This document shows positions 35,921 through 49,038 of a stretch of DNA of 64,000 nucleotides, piece by piece; position 1 is the first letter of the stretch; every line of letters starts with the position of its first letter. Origin of the DNA: Rhodeus uyekii (Eukaryota; Chordata; Actinopteri; Cypriniformes; Acheilognathidae); contig JAWRVZ010000569.1 in assembly GCA_037043235.1 (NCBI GenBank), positions 89,726 to 153,725 of the forward strand, in the 5' to 3' direction. A model generated the notes under the pieces. It saw only the letters and a program-made list of their open reading frames with translations, had not been told where the DNA came from and did not search any database. The position numbers and the translations under genes were made by a program.

Positions 35921-37810
35921 ATTTAGGGGCCAAGCACCGAAGGTGCGGAGGCACCTATTGTAATTGTTCCGGTTCTTTATTATTATTATTCATCTTCTTC
36001 TTCTTCTTCTTCTTCTTCTTCCGCCATGGAAGTCTATGTAAGGCCATAGAACCGTTTGCGGGAAAATGATAAAATTTGGCACACTGATAGAGGACAAGCC
36101 AATCATTGACCATAGCAAATTTGAAGTCTCTAACTCAATGTCTCTAGCGCCACCAACTGTCCAAAGTTGCACTCACGTTTACGTAAATAACTCTTGAACC
36201 GTATGTCCTAGAAACAAAATTCTTTCGTCCACTAATTCCTTGGCTCAAGACGATTCGATTGCACCCTATGACGTCATTTTCCGTCATGAAAATTTTCCCG
36301 CCATTTTGAATTTTACGAAAAACCTACTTTTTCGAACTCCTCCTAGGCCGTTTGTCCGATTTTCACGAAAATTGAACCACATCATCTCCAGACTATGCGT
36401 ACAAAAAGTTATTAAAAGAAAGTTTATTTGTCAAACCGTTTACGAATAACTTGCGAATGAATTCGACAAAATGGCCGCAGAAATGAAAGCGAGGCTTTAT
36501 CTCTGCAACGCATTAGCGTATTCTGACCAAACTTGGTGTGTGTTATGGCAATGATGGTCTGAGGCTACCTGCGGAGATTTGGCGCTCTGCCCCCTAGTGG
36601 TCTGGAGATATGAAAAAGTGAAATATTTGCTTATAACTTCTGAACGCTTCGATCAAAAATCATAAAACTGGTCTCGTTAGATTCAGGGCATCATGCCGAG
36701 TCGTGCAATACCAAATTTTCCCATATCGGCCATTTTGAGGGTCGGCCATTTTGAATTTTGTCATAAATTGCTATATTTAACAAACACATTGGTGTATCGT
36801 TACGAAACTCGATATGTGTCTTCGGCATCTGGGCCTGATACAACACAAAAAGTTTCGAGGCAGCGCCACCTTGTGGTCAAAAGTTATAAACAAATTTGCA
36901 AAAATGCTAATAACTTTTGAACACGTTAACCTATGGTAAAATAAGTTGTCTTTATACGTTCCTTGGGTCAAACCGAGAACACAGATACCAAATTTGTCAT
37001 AGTCGGCCAAACTTCCTGTCCGCCATGTTGTTTTTCTTTAAAAACCTACTTTTTCGAACTCCTCCCACACCGTTTGTCCAATTTTCACCAAAATTGAATC
37101 ATAACATCTTCAGACCATGCTGACAAAAAGTTATTAAAATAAAGTTGATTCGTCAAACAGGTTTCGATAAAATTGCGAACAAATTTGACCAAATGGCCAC
37201 CAAATAAAGCGAGGCTATATCTCCGCAACGCATTAGCGTATTCTGACCAAACTTTCTGTGTGTCATGTCAATCATGATCTGAGGCTACCTGCAGAGTTTT
37301 GGCGCTCTGCCCCCTAGTGGTCAGGAGATATAAAATACTGACATTTTTGATTATAACTCCTGAATGCTTTGTCCAAAAATCATGAAACTGCTGTCTTTAG
37401 ATTCAGGGCATCATGCCGAGTCGTGCGATACCAAATTTTCCCATATCGGCCATTTTCAGCGTCAGCTATTTAGAATTTTGTCATGAAATGCTATGCTTAA
37501 CAAACAAGCTCTGTCAGCAATGGTTTACCCAATTGAAAGCAAACTTTGCATGTGTCAATGTCACCACACTCTCAATGTACCACATGATTTGACACATCAT
37601 TTGGTTACAGCGCTGCCTGTTGGTTGAACGTGATAAACCATTAAATCGAATTGCTAAAGACCGTATTGTTGATTTTTCAGCCATTTAGACTTAAGTCATA
37701 TTGAAATGTCTTTAGATGCTTACTGCCGTTGGTCTGATGATGCCAGCCATGTCGGCATGACATTTAATGCCCTCCTTGCGCTTGGCCCCGTGATGGCTGC
37801 TAGCAGCTAT
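35921..37810 (+). repeat. Unit 25, type B, fourth copy of the unit-6 set, recombinant tail
   Basis: Minisatellite at 35926 (TAATTG tail). CRE at 36269-36276; CTCF-like cores at 36588-36600 and 37308-37320. It follows unit 14 at a constant 16,735-bp offset until about 37,505. There AACAAACA joins AGCTCTGTCAGC with a ~20-bp loss and the tail becomes A-like, ending with GCTGCTAGCAGC. Confidence 0.92.
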
Positions 37811-39427
37811 ATTTATTATTCTTCTTCTTCTGCCATTGAAGTCTATGACAGCCCATAGAACCGTAAGCGGGAAAATGAAAAAAAGTTGGCACACTCATAA
37901 AGGACAGTCCAATCATTGACCATAGCAAAATTGAAGTCTCTAACTCAATCTCAATAGCGCCACCAATTGTCCAAAGTTGCACTCACGTTTACGTAAATAA
38001 CTTTTGAACCGTATGTCCTAGAAACAAAATTCTTTTGTCCTCTGATTCCGTGGCTCAAGACGATTCGATTGCACCCTATGACGTCATTTTCCGTCATAAA
38101 AATTTTCCCGCCATTTTGAATTTTATGAAAAACCTACTTTTTCGAACTCCTCCTAGGCCGTTTGTCCGATTTTCACGAAAATTGAACCACATCATCTCCA
38201 GACAATGTGGACAAAACGGTATATAAAGAAAGTTGATTCGTCAAACTGTTTACGAATTACTCGCGAAAAAATCCGAGGTAAAAGTCGCCAAAATGAAATT
38301 GAGGCTTTATCTCCGCAATGCATTAGCCTTTTCTGACCAAACTAGGTGTGTGTTATGTCAATCATGGTCTGAGGCTACCTGCAGAGTTTTGATGCTGTGA
38401 CCTCTAGTGGTCAGGAGATATGAAAAAGTTAAATATTTGCTTATAACTTCTGAACGCTTTGGCCAAAAATAATAAAACTGGTCTCTTTAGATTCAGTGCA
38501 TCATGCCGAGTTGTGCAATACCAAATTTTCCCATATCAGCCATTTTGAGCGTCGGCCATTTTGAATATTGTCATAAATTGCTATATTTAACAAAGATATT
38601 GGCGTATTGTTACGAAACTCAATATGTGTCTTCGGCACCTAACCTTGATACGACTCAAAAAGTTTTGAGGCAGCACCACCTTGTGGTCAAAAGTTATAAC
38701 CAAATTTACAAATATGCTAATAACTTTTGAGTACGTTAACCTATGGTAAAACAAATTATCTTTATACGTTCCTTGGGTCAAACCGAGAACACAGATACCA
38801 AATTTGTCATAGTCGGCCAAACTTCCTGTCCACCATGTTGTTTTTCTTTAAAAACCTACTTTCTCGAACTCCTCCCAGACCGTTTGTCCAATTTTCACCA
38901 AAATTAAACCACATCATCTCCAGACCATCATGACAAAACGGTATATAAACAAAGTTGATTCGCCAAACCGTTTACGAATAACTTGCGAAAGAATTCGACA
39001 CAATGGCCATAGAATTGAAATTGAGGCTATATCTCCGTAACTCATTAGCGTATTCTGACCAAAATAGGTGTGTTTTATGTCAATCATGGTCTGAGGCTAC
39101 CTGCAGAGTTTTGGCGCTCTGCCCCCTAGTGGTCAGGAGATATTAAAAAACTGACATTTTTGACTATAACTCCTGAACGCTTTGTCTAAAAATCATGAAA
39201 CTGCTGTCTTTAGATCCAGTGGGTCATGCCGAGTCCTGTGATACCAAATTTTCCCATATCGGCCATTTTGAGCGTCTGCCATTTCGATTTTTCTATTTTT
39301 CAGCCATTTAGACTTAAGTCATATTGAAATGTCTTTAGATTCTTATTGCCGTTGGTCTGATGATGCCAGCTATGTCGGCATGACAGCCCTCCTTTCGCTT
39401 GGCCCCGTGATGGCTGCTAGCAGCTAT
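37811..39427 (+). repeat. Unit 26, A/B hybrid with tail deletion
   Basis: The head and first core look like type A. From GTCAGGAGATATGAAAAAG (about 38,410) it follows type B. A deletion at about 39,290-39,296 joins GATTTTTCT to ATTTTTCAGCC and removes roughly 300 bp of tail. A further small loss follows near 39,383. CRE at 38079-38086. The first CTCF-like site is degenerate (GACCTCTAGTGG near 38,399); the second is intact at 39120-39132. Confidence 0.9.
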
Positions 39428-41341
39428 ATTTAGGGGCCAAGCACCGAAGGTGCGGAGGCACCTATTGTAATTGTTCCGGTTCTTTATTATTATTATTCAT
39501 CTTCTTCTTCTTCTTCTTCTTCTTCTTCTTCTTCTTCCGCCATGGAAGTCTATGTAAGGCCATAGAACCGTTTGCGGGAAAATGATAAAATTTGGCACAC
39601 TGATAGAGGACAAGCCAATCATTGACCATAGCAAATTTGAAGTCTCTAACTCAATGTCTCTAGCGCCACCAACTGTCCAAAGTTGCACTCACGTTTACGT
39701 AAATAACTCTTGAACCGTATGTCCTAGAAACAAAATTCTTTCGTCCACTAATTCCTTGGCTCAAGCCGATTCGATTGCACCCTATGACGTCATTTTCCGT
39801 CATGAAAATTTTCCCGCCATTTTGAATTTTACGAAAAACCTACTTTTTCGAACTCCTCCTAGGCCGTTTTTCCGATTTCAACGAAAATTGAACCACATCA
39901 TCTCCAGACAATGTGGACAAAAAGTTATCCAAAGAAAGTTGATATGTCAAACCGTTTACGAATAACTCGCGAAAGAATCCGACGTAATGGTCGCAAAAAT
40001 GAAATTGAGGCTTTATCTCCGCAACGCATTAGCGTTTTCTGACCAAACTAGGTGTGTGTTATGTCAATCATGATCTGAGGCTACCTGCAGAGTTTTGGCG
40101 CTGTGCCCCCTAGTGGTCAGGAGATATGAAAAAGTAAAATATTTGCTTATAACTTCTGAACGCTTTGGCCAAAAATAATAAAACTGGTCTCTTTAGATTC
40201 AGTGCATCATACCGAGTCGTGCAATACCAAATTTTCCCATATCGGCCATTTTGAGCGTCGGCCATTTTGAATATTGTCATAAATTGCTATATTTAACAAA
40301 GATATTGGCGTATCGTTACGAAACTCAATATGTGTCTTCGGCACCTAACCTTGATACGACTCAAAAAGTTTCGAGGCAGCACCCCCTTGTGGTCAAAAAT
40401 TATAACCAAATTTACAAATATGCTAATAACTTTTGAGTGCGTTAACCTATGGTAAAACAAATTATCTTTATACGTTCCTTGGGTCAAACCAAGAACACAG
40501 ATACCAAATTTGTCATAGTCGGCCAAACTTCTTGTCCACCATGTTGTTTTTCTTTAAAAACCTACTTTTTCGAACTCCTCCCAGACCGTTTGTCCATTTT
40601 TCACCAAAATTAAACCACATCATCTCCAGACCATCATGACAAAAAGTTATCCAAAGAAAGTTGATATGTCAAACCGTTTACGAATAACTCGCGAAAGAAT
40701 CCGACGTAATGGTCGCAAAAATGAAATTGAGGCTTTATCTCCGCAACGCATTAGCGTATTCTGACCAAACTAGGTGTGTGTTATGTCAATCATGGTCTGA
40801 GGCTACCTGCAGAGTTTTGGCGCTCTGCCCCCTAGTGGTCAGGAGATATTAAAAAACTGACATTTTGGATTATAACTCCTGAACGCTTTGTCTAAAAATC
40901 ATGAAACTGGTCTCTTTAGATCCAGTGGGTAATGCCGAGTCCTGTGATACCAAATTTTCCCATATCGGCCATTTTGAGCATCTGCCATTTCGATTTTTCT
41001 TATAAGATGCTATGTTTAACAAACACATGACTTTAGTGCTCTGTCAGCAATGGTTTACCCAATTGAAAGCAAACTTTGCATGTGTCAATGTCACCACACT
41101 CTCAATGTACCACATGAATTGACACTACAATTTGGTTACAGCGCTGCCTGTTGGTTGAATGTGATAAACCATTAAATCGAATTACTAAAGACCGTATTGT
41201 TGATTTTTCAGCCATTTAGACTTAAGTCAATTTGAAATGTCTTTAGATTCTTACTGCCGTTGGTCTGATGATGCCAGCCATGTCGGCATGACATTTAATG
41301 CCCTCCTTGCGCTTGGCCCCGTGATGGCTGCTAGCAGCTAT
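39428..41341 (+). repeat. Unit 27, type B
   Basis: Minisatellite at 39433 (TAATTG tail) and the longest (TTC)n tract seen, about 39,500-39,537. CRE at 39785-39792; CTCF-like cores at 40104-40116 and 40826-40838. Confidence 0.92.
39482..39538 (+). repeat. (TTA)n(TTC)n microsatellite hinge (longest TTC tract)
   Basis: TTTATTATTATTATTCATC is followed by about a dozen TTC triplets. Every complete head begins with a TTA tract, a TTC tract or both. Length varies from unit to unit in 3-bp steps. TTC/GAA tracts are known to slip and to form triplex DNA. Confidence 0.9.
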
Positions 41342-42446
41342 ATTTATTATTATTATTCTTCTTCTGCCATTGAAGTCTATGACAGCCCATAGAACCGTAA
41401 GCGGGAAAATGAAAAAAAGTTGGCACACTCATAAAGGACAGTCCAATCATTGACCATAGCAAAATTGAAGTCTCTAACTCAATCTCTATAGCGCCACCAA
41501 CTGTCCAAAGTTGCACTTACGTTTACGTAAATAACTTTTGAACCGTATGTCCTAGAAACAAAATTCTTTTGTCCACTGATTCCTTGGCTCAAGACGATTC
41601 GATTGCACCCTATGACGTCATTTTCCGTCATGAAAATTTTCCCGCCATTTTGAATTTTATGAAAAACCTACTTTTTCGAACTCCTCCTAGGCCGTTCGTC
41701 CGATTTTCACGAAAATTGAACCACATCATCTCCAGACAATGTGGACAAAACGATATCCAAAGAAAGTTGATATGTCAAACTGTTTACGAATAACTCGCGA
41801 AAGAATCCGAGGTAAAAGTCGCCAAAATGAAATTGAGGCTTTACCTCCGCAATGCATTAGCCTTTTCTGACCAAACTAGGTGTGTATTATGTCAATCATT
41901 GTCTGAGGCTACCTGCAGAGTTTTGGCGCTGTGCCCCCTAGTGGTCAGGAGTTATGAAAATCTGACTTTTTTGCTTATAACTTCTGAACCCTTTGGCCAA
42001 AAATCATGAAACTGGTCTCTTTAGATCCAGTGGGTCATGCCGAGTCCTGTGATACCAAATATTTCCATATCGGCCATTTTGAGCATCTGCTATTTCGATT
42101 TTTCTTATAAGATGCTATGTTTAACAAACACATGACTTTAGTGCTCTCTCAGCAATGGTTTACCCAATTGAAAGCAAACTTTGCATGTGTCAATGTCACC
42201 ACACTCTCAATGTACCACATGAATTGACACTACAATTTGGTTACAGCGCTGCCTGTTGGTTGAATGTGATAAGCCATTAAAACGAAATACTAAAGACCGT
42301 ATTGTTGATTTTTCAGCCATTTAGACTTAAGTCATATTGAAATGTCTTTAGATTCTTACTGCCGTTGGTCTGATGATGCCAGCCATGTCGGCATGACATT
42401 TAATGCCCTCCTTGCGCTTGGCCCCGTGATGGCTGCTAGCAGCTAT
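41342..42446 (+). repeat. Unit 28, type A
   Basis: (TTA)n(TTC)n hinge without a minisatellite. CRE at 41613-41620; CTCF-like core at 41932-41944. It ends with the palindrome and is followed by a type C unit, so the A-to-C change falls at the hinge. Confidence 0.92.
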
Positions 42447-43996
42447 ATTTAGGGGCCAAGCACCGAAGGTGCGGAGGCACCTATTGTATCCGTTCTCGTT
42501 CTTATTATTATTATTCTTCCGCTTCTTCTTCCACCCACAAGTCAATGGCAGCCCATACAACCGAATGCGGGAAAATGATGAAATTTGGCACACTCATAGA
42601 GGACAGTCCAATCATTGACCACACCAATTTTGGAGTCTCTACCTCAATCCCTCTAGCGCCACCAACTGTCCAAATTTACACTTACATTTATGCTAATAAC
42701 TCTTGAACCATAAGAGCTAGAAACAAAATTCCTTCGTCCACTGATTCCTTGGCTCATGCTGATTCGATTGCACCCTATGACGTCATTTTCCGTCATGAAA
42801 ATTTTTCCGCAATTTTGAGTTTTATGAAAAACCTACTTTGTCGAACTCCTCCTAGGCCGTTTGTCCGATTCTCACAAAAATTGAACCACATCATCTCCAG
42901 ACTATGGAGACAAAAAGTTATGGAAATCAAGTTGATTGATCAAACCGTTTACGAATAACTTGCGAAAGAATTCAACGAATTTGCCGCAAAAATGAACTTG
43001 AGGCTATATCTCCGCAACGCATTTGCGTATTATGACCAAACTTTGTGTCTGTCATAGTAGTCATGATCTGAGGCTACGTGCAGAGTTTTGGCGCACTGCC
43101 CCCTAGTGGTCAGGAGATATAAAAAAGTGAGTTTTTTGCTCATAACTTCTGAACATTTTGTTCAAAAATCATAAAACTGGTCTCTTTAGATTTAGGGCAT
43201 CATGCTGAGTCATGCGATACCAAATTTTCTCATATCGGCCATTTTGGGTGTCGGCCATTTTGAAATTTGTCGTAAAATGCTATATTTTACAAACGCATTG
43301 GCGTATCATTACGAAACTCAATATGTGTCTTTGGGACCTTGATTTGAATCTACACCAAAAGTTTCGGGGCAGCGCCACCTTGTGGTCAAAAGTTATAACA
43401 AAATTTACAAGAATGCTAATAACTTTTGATTACATTAAGCTATTTTAAAACAAATTATCTTATTATGTTCCTTGGGTCACGCCGAGAACACAGATACCAA
43501 ATTTGACATAGTTTGCCTAAATTTCCTGTCTGCCATGTTGTTTTCTTCAAAAACCTACTTTTTCTAACTCCTCCCAGACCGTTTGTCCGATTTTCACCAA
43601 AATCAAATCGTATCATCTTCAGACTGTGTTGACAAAAAGTTATGGATTTCGTGTCAATAGACAAAACCGTTTTCGTATACCACAATTACAAATTTGAGGT
43701 AGTGATGAGAAAATGACTTTAATGCTCTATGTCAGTAATGTTTTGTCCAAATAACACCAAACTTTGCACATTTCATTGTGACATTACTCGGACCACATTC
43801 TAACAATTCGGACACAGCGCCATCTATTGGTCCAAAGCGATAAACTATTAAATCAAATTACAGTGTCTGTATTAATGATTTTTCAGCCATTTAGCCTAAA
43901 ATCATCTTAAAATGCATTTACTGCAATTGGTCTTTTGCTGCCAGCCACATCAATGCCCTGTTTGTGCTTGGCCCCGTCATTGCTGCTTGCAGCTAT
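42447..43996 (+). repeat. Unit 29, type C
   Basis: Minisatellite at 42452 with a TATCCGTTCTCG tail. CRE at 42778-42785; CTCF-like core at 43097-43109 followed by GATATAAAAAAG. The head matches unit 40 (GCTCATGCTGATTCG, CATAAGAGC) and the body matches unit 39 (offset 16,269), so one of these is recombinant. Confidence 0.92.
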
Positions 43997-45488
43997 ATTT
44001 CTTCTTCTTCTTCTTCCACCCACAAGTCAATGGCAACCCATAGAACCGTATGCGGGAAAATGATGAAATTTGGCACACTCATAGAGGACAGTCCAATCAT
44101 TGACCACACCAATTTTGGAGTCTCTAAATCAATCCCTCTAGCGCCACCAACTGTCCAAATTTACACTTACATTTATGCTAATAACTCTTGAACCATAAGG
44201 GCTAGAAACAAAATTATTTTGTCCACTGATTCCTTGGCTCAAGCCGATTCGATTGCACCCTATGACGTCATTTTCCGTCATGAAAATTTTTCCGCAATTT
44301 TGAGTTTTATGAAAAACCTACTTTGTCGAACTCCTCCTAGGCCGTTTGGCCGATTCTCACAAAAATTGAACCACATCATCTCCAGACTATGGAGACAAAA
44401 AGTTATGGAAATCAAGTTGATTGGTCATTCCGTTTTTGATAAACTTGCGAAAGAGTTCGACGAATTTGCCGCAAAAATGAACTTGAGGCTATATCTCCGC
44501 AATGCATTTGCGTATTCAGACCAAAATTGGTGTGTGTCATAGTAGTCATAATCTGAGGCTACCTGCAGAGTTTTGGTGCACTGCCCCCTAGTGGTCAGGA
44601 GATATAAAAAAGTGACTTTTTTGCTTATAACTTCTGAACACTTTGGTCAAAAATCATAAAACTGCTCTCTTTAGATTCAGGGCATCATGCTGAGTCATGC
44701 GATACCAAATTTTCTTATATCGGCCATTTTGGGCGTCGGCCATTTTGAAATTTGTCAAAAAATGTTATATTTAACAAACGCATTGGCATATCATTACGAA
44801 ACTTAGTATGTGGCTTTGGGACCTTGATTTGACTCTACACCAAAAGTTTTGGGGCAGCGCCACCTTGTGGTCAAAAGTTATAACAACATTTACAAAAATG
44901 CTAATAACTTTTGATTACATTAAGCTATTTTAAAACAAATTGTCTCAATATGTTCCTTGGGTCATGCCGAGAACACAGATACCAAATTTGATATATTTAG
45001 CCTAAACTTCCTGTCCGCCATGTTGTTTCATTCAAAAACCTACTTTTTCGAACTCCTCCCAGACCATTTGTCCGATTTTCACCAAAATTGAATCGTATCA
45101 TCTTCAGACTGTGCTGACAAAAAGTTATGGATTTCGTGTCGATAGACAAAACCGTTTTCGTATACCGCAATTACAAATTTGAGGTAGTGATGACAAAATG
45201 ACTAATGCTTAATAACACATTAATACTAACATTTTATAACTCCTTATAACTCTTTAATACTAACACTTTATAACACTTTATAACAATTTGGACAGAGAGC
45301 CAACTATTGGTCCAAAGTGATAAACTTTTAAATCAAAATACAGTGTCTGTATTAATGATTTTTCAGCCATTTAGCCTAAAATCTTTTAAAATGCATTTAG
45401 TTTATTACTGCCATTGGTCTTTTTCTGCCAGCCACGTCAGCATGCCATTTAATGCCCTGTTTGTGCTTGGCCCCGTCATTGCTGCTTG
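43997..45488 (+). repeat. Unit 30, type C with divergent AT-rich patch
   Basis: (TTC)n hinge. CRE at 44263-44270; CTCF-like core at 44582-44594. About 120 bp of the usual tail is replaced at about 45,204-45,285 by an unrelated-looking TTAATACTAACA/CTTTATAAC minirepeat. The end is cut at GCTGCTTG. Confidence 0.92.
45204..45285 (+). repeat. Local AT-rich minirepeat
   Basis: Two ~32-bp near-copies of TTAATACTAACA followed by CTTTATAAC-like 10-mers (about 45,220-45,252 and 45,253-45,284). This replaces about 120 bp of normal unit tail and is found only here. Confidence 0.8.
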
Positions 45489-47038
45489 TTAGGGGCCAAG
45501 CACCGAAGGTGCGGAGGCACCTATTGTAATCGTTCTCGTTCTTATTATTATTATTCTTCTTCCACCCAGAAGTCAATGGCAGCCCATAGAACCGTAAGTG
45601 GGAAAATGATGAAATTTGGCACACACATAGAGGACAGTCCAATCATTGACCACACCAATCTTGGAGTCTCTACCTCAACCCCTCTAGCGCCACCAACTGT
45701 CCAAAGTTACACTTACATTTATGCTAATAACTCTTGAACCATAAGGGCTAGAAACAAAATTCCTTTGTCCACTGATTCCTTGGCTCAAGCCGATTCGATT
45801 GCACCCTATGACGTCATTTTCCGTCATGAAAATTTTTCCGAAATTTTGAATTTTATGAAAAACAAACTTTTTCGAACTCCTCCTAGGCCGTTGGTCCGAT
45901 TTTCACGAATATTTAACCACATCATCTCCAGACTATGAAGACAAAAAGTTATGAGAATAAAGTTGATTGGTCATTCTGTTTTTGATAAACTTGCGAAAGA
46001 GTTCGACGAATTTGCCGCAAAAATGAACTTGAGGCTATATCTCCGCAACGCATTTGCGTATTCAGACCAAAATTGGTGTGTGTCATAGTAGTCATAATCT
46101 GAGGCTACCTGCAGAGTTTTGGCGCACTGCCCCCTAGTGGTCAGAAGATATAAAAAATTGACTTTTTTGCTCATAACTTCTGAACACTTTGGTCAAAAAT
46201 CATAAAACTGGTCTCTTTAGATTCAGGGCATCATGCTGAGTCGTGCGATACCAAATTTTCTTATATCGGCCATCTTGGGTGTCGGCCATTTTGAAATTTG
46301 TCGTAAAATGCTATATTTAACAAACGCATTGGCGTATCATTACGAAACTTAGTATGTGGCTTTGGGACCTTGATTTGACACTACACCAAAAGTTTCGGGG
46401 CAGCGCCACCTTGTGGTCAAAAGTTATAACAAAATTTACAAAAATGCTAATAACTTTTGATTACATTAAGCTATTTTAAAACAAATGATCTTATTATGTT
46501 CCTTGGGTCACACCGAGAACACAGATACCAAATTTGACATAGTTTGCCTAAATTTCATATCCGCCATGTTGTTTTCTTCAAAAACCTACTTTTTCAAACT
46601 CCTCCTAGACCGTTTGTCCGATTTTCACCAAAATCGAATCGTATCATCTTCAGACTGTGCTGACAAAAAGTTATGGATTTCGTGTCGATAGACAAAACCG
46701 TTTTCGTATACCGCAATTACAAATTTGAGGTAGTGATGACAAAATGACTTTAATGCTTTAAGTCAGTAATGTTTTGTCCAAATAACACCAAACTTTGCAG
46801 ATTTCATTGTCACATTACTCGGACCCAATTCTAACAATTTGGACACAGCGCCAACTATTGGTCCAAAGCGCTAAACTTTTCATTCAAATTACAGTGTCTG
46901 TATTAATGATTTTTCAGCCATTTAGCCTAAAATCATATTAAAATTCATTTAGTTGTTGATTACTTCAATTGCTCTTATGCTGCCGGCCACGTCAATGCCC
47001 TGTTTGTGCTTGGCCCCGTCATTGCTGCTTGCAGCTAT
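45489..47038 (+). repeat. Unit 31, type C
   Basis: Minisatellite at 45492 (TAATCGTTCTCG tail). CRE at 45809-45816; CTCF-like core at 46128-46140. The end carries GTGCTTGGCCCC at 47006-47017, an exact 12-bp inverted partner of GGGGCCAAGCAC at 47044-47055. Confidence 0.93.
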
Positions 47039-49038
47039 ATTTAGGGGCCAAGCACCGAAGGTGCGGAGGCACCTATTGTAATCGTTCTCGTTCTTATTAG
47101 GGGCCAAGCACCGAAGGTGCGGAGGCACCTATTGTAATCGTTCTCGTTCTTATTATTATTAGGGGCCAAGCACCGAAGGTGCGGAGGCACCTATTGTTTT
47201 TGTTCCGGTTCTTATTATTCTTCTTCTTCCGCTTCCGCCATGGGAGTCTATGGCAGGCCATAGAACCGTATGCGGGAAAATGATGAAATTTGGCACACTC
47301 ATTAAGGACAGTCCAATTATTGACCATAACAAATTTGAAGTCTCTAACTTAATATCTCTAGCGCCACCAACTGTCCAAAGTTGAACTAACGTTTATGCTA
47401 ATAACTTTTGAACCGTATGACCTAGAAACAAAATTCTTATGTCCACTGATTCCTTGGCTCAAGACGATTCGATTGCACCCTATGACGTCATTTTCCGTCA
47501 TGAAATTTTTCCCGCCATTTTGAATTTTATGAAAAACCTACTTTTTCGAACTCCTCCTAGGCCGTTTTTCCGATTTCAACGAAAATTGAACCACATCATC
47601 TCCAGACAATGTGGACAAAAAGTTATCCAAAGAAAGTTGATATGTCAAACCGTTTACGAATAACTCGCGAAAGAATCCGACGTAATGGTCGCAAAAATGA
47701 AATTGAGGCTTTATCTCTGCAACGCATTAGCGTTTTCTGACCAAACTAGGTGTGTGTTATGTCAATCATGGTCTGAGGCTACCTGCAGAGTTTTGGCGCT
47801 GTGCCCCCTAGTGGTCAGGAGATATGAAAAAGTTAAATATTTGCTTATAACTTCTGAACGCTTTGGCCAAAAATAATAAAACTGGTCTCTTTAGATTCAG
47901 TGCATCATGCCGAGTCGTGCGATACCAAATTTTCCCATATCGGCCATTTTGAGCGTCGGCCATTTTGAATATTGTCATAAATTGCTATATTTAACAAAGA
48001 TATTGGCGTATCGTTACGAAACTCAATATGTGTCTTCGGCACCTAACCTTGATACGACTCAAAAAGTTTCGAGGCAGCACCCCCTTGTGGTCAAAAATTA
48101 TAACCAAATTTACAAATATGCTAATAACTTTTGAGTGCGTTAACCTATGGTAAAACAAATTATCTTTATACGTTCCTTGGGTCAAACCGAGAACACAGAT
48201 ACCAAATTTGTCATAGTCGGCCAAACTTCTTGTCCACCATGTTGTTTTTCTTTAAAAACCTACTTTTTCGAACTCCTCCCAGACCGTTTGTCCAATTTTC
48301 ACCAAAATTAAACCACATCATCTCCAGACCATCATGACAAAAAGTTATCCAAAGAAAGTTGATATGTCAAACCGTTTACGAATAACTTGCGAAAGAATCC
48401 GACGTAGTGGTCGCAAAAATGAAATTGAGGCTTTATCTCCGCAACGCATTAGCGTTTTCTGACCAAACTAGGTGTGTGTTATGTCAATCATGGTCTGAGG
48501 CTATCTGCAGAGTTTTGGCGCTCTGCCCACTAGTGGTCAGGAGATATTAAAAAACTGACATTTTTTATTTTAACTCCTGAACGCTTTGTCTAAAAATCAT
48601 GAAACTGCTGTGTTTAGATCCAGTGGGTCATGCCGAGTCCTGTGATACCAAATTTTCCCATATCGGCCATTTTGAGCATCTGCCATTTCGATTTTTCTTA
48701 TAAGATGCTATGTTTAACAAACACATGACTTTAGTGCTCTGTCAGCAATGGTTAACCCAATTGAAAGCAAACTTTGCATGTGTCAATGTCACCACACTCT
48801 CAATGTACCACATGAATTGACACTACAATTTGGTTACAGCGCTGCCTGTTGATTGAATGTGATAAACCATTAAATCGAAATACTAAAGACCGTATTGTTG
48901 ATTTTTCAGCCATTTAGACTTAAGTCATATTGAAATGTCTTTAGATTCTTACTGCCGTTGGTCTGATGATGCCAGCCATGTGGCATGACATTTAATGCCC
49001 TCCTTGCGCTTGGCCCCGTGATGGCTGCTAGCAGCTAT
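47039..49038 (+). repeat. Unit 32, type B within C neighbourhood, three minisatellites
   Basis: Minisatellites at 47044 and 47100 (TAATCG tails) and 47162 (TTTTTG tail), so both C-associated and A/B-associated subtypes are present. CRE at 47483-47490. The first CTCF-like core is intact at 47802-47814; the second (48524-48536) reads TGCCCACTAGTGG. It ends in A/B style with the palindrome. Confidence 0.93.
47044..47217 (+). repeat. Hairpin minisatellite triplet
   Basis: Copies at 47044, 47100 and 47162. The first two have C-type TAATCG tails and the third an A/B-type TTTTTG tail, matching the C-to-B change in the flanking units. Confidence 0.9.

Noticed and set aside
8079..37505. Four identical-looking B units taken as proven biological duplication
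   Set aside because: Assembly duplication or haplotype mis-merging could give the same pattern. I report it as a finding, not as settled.
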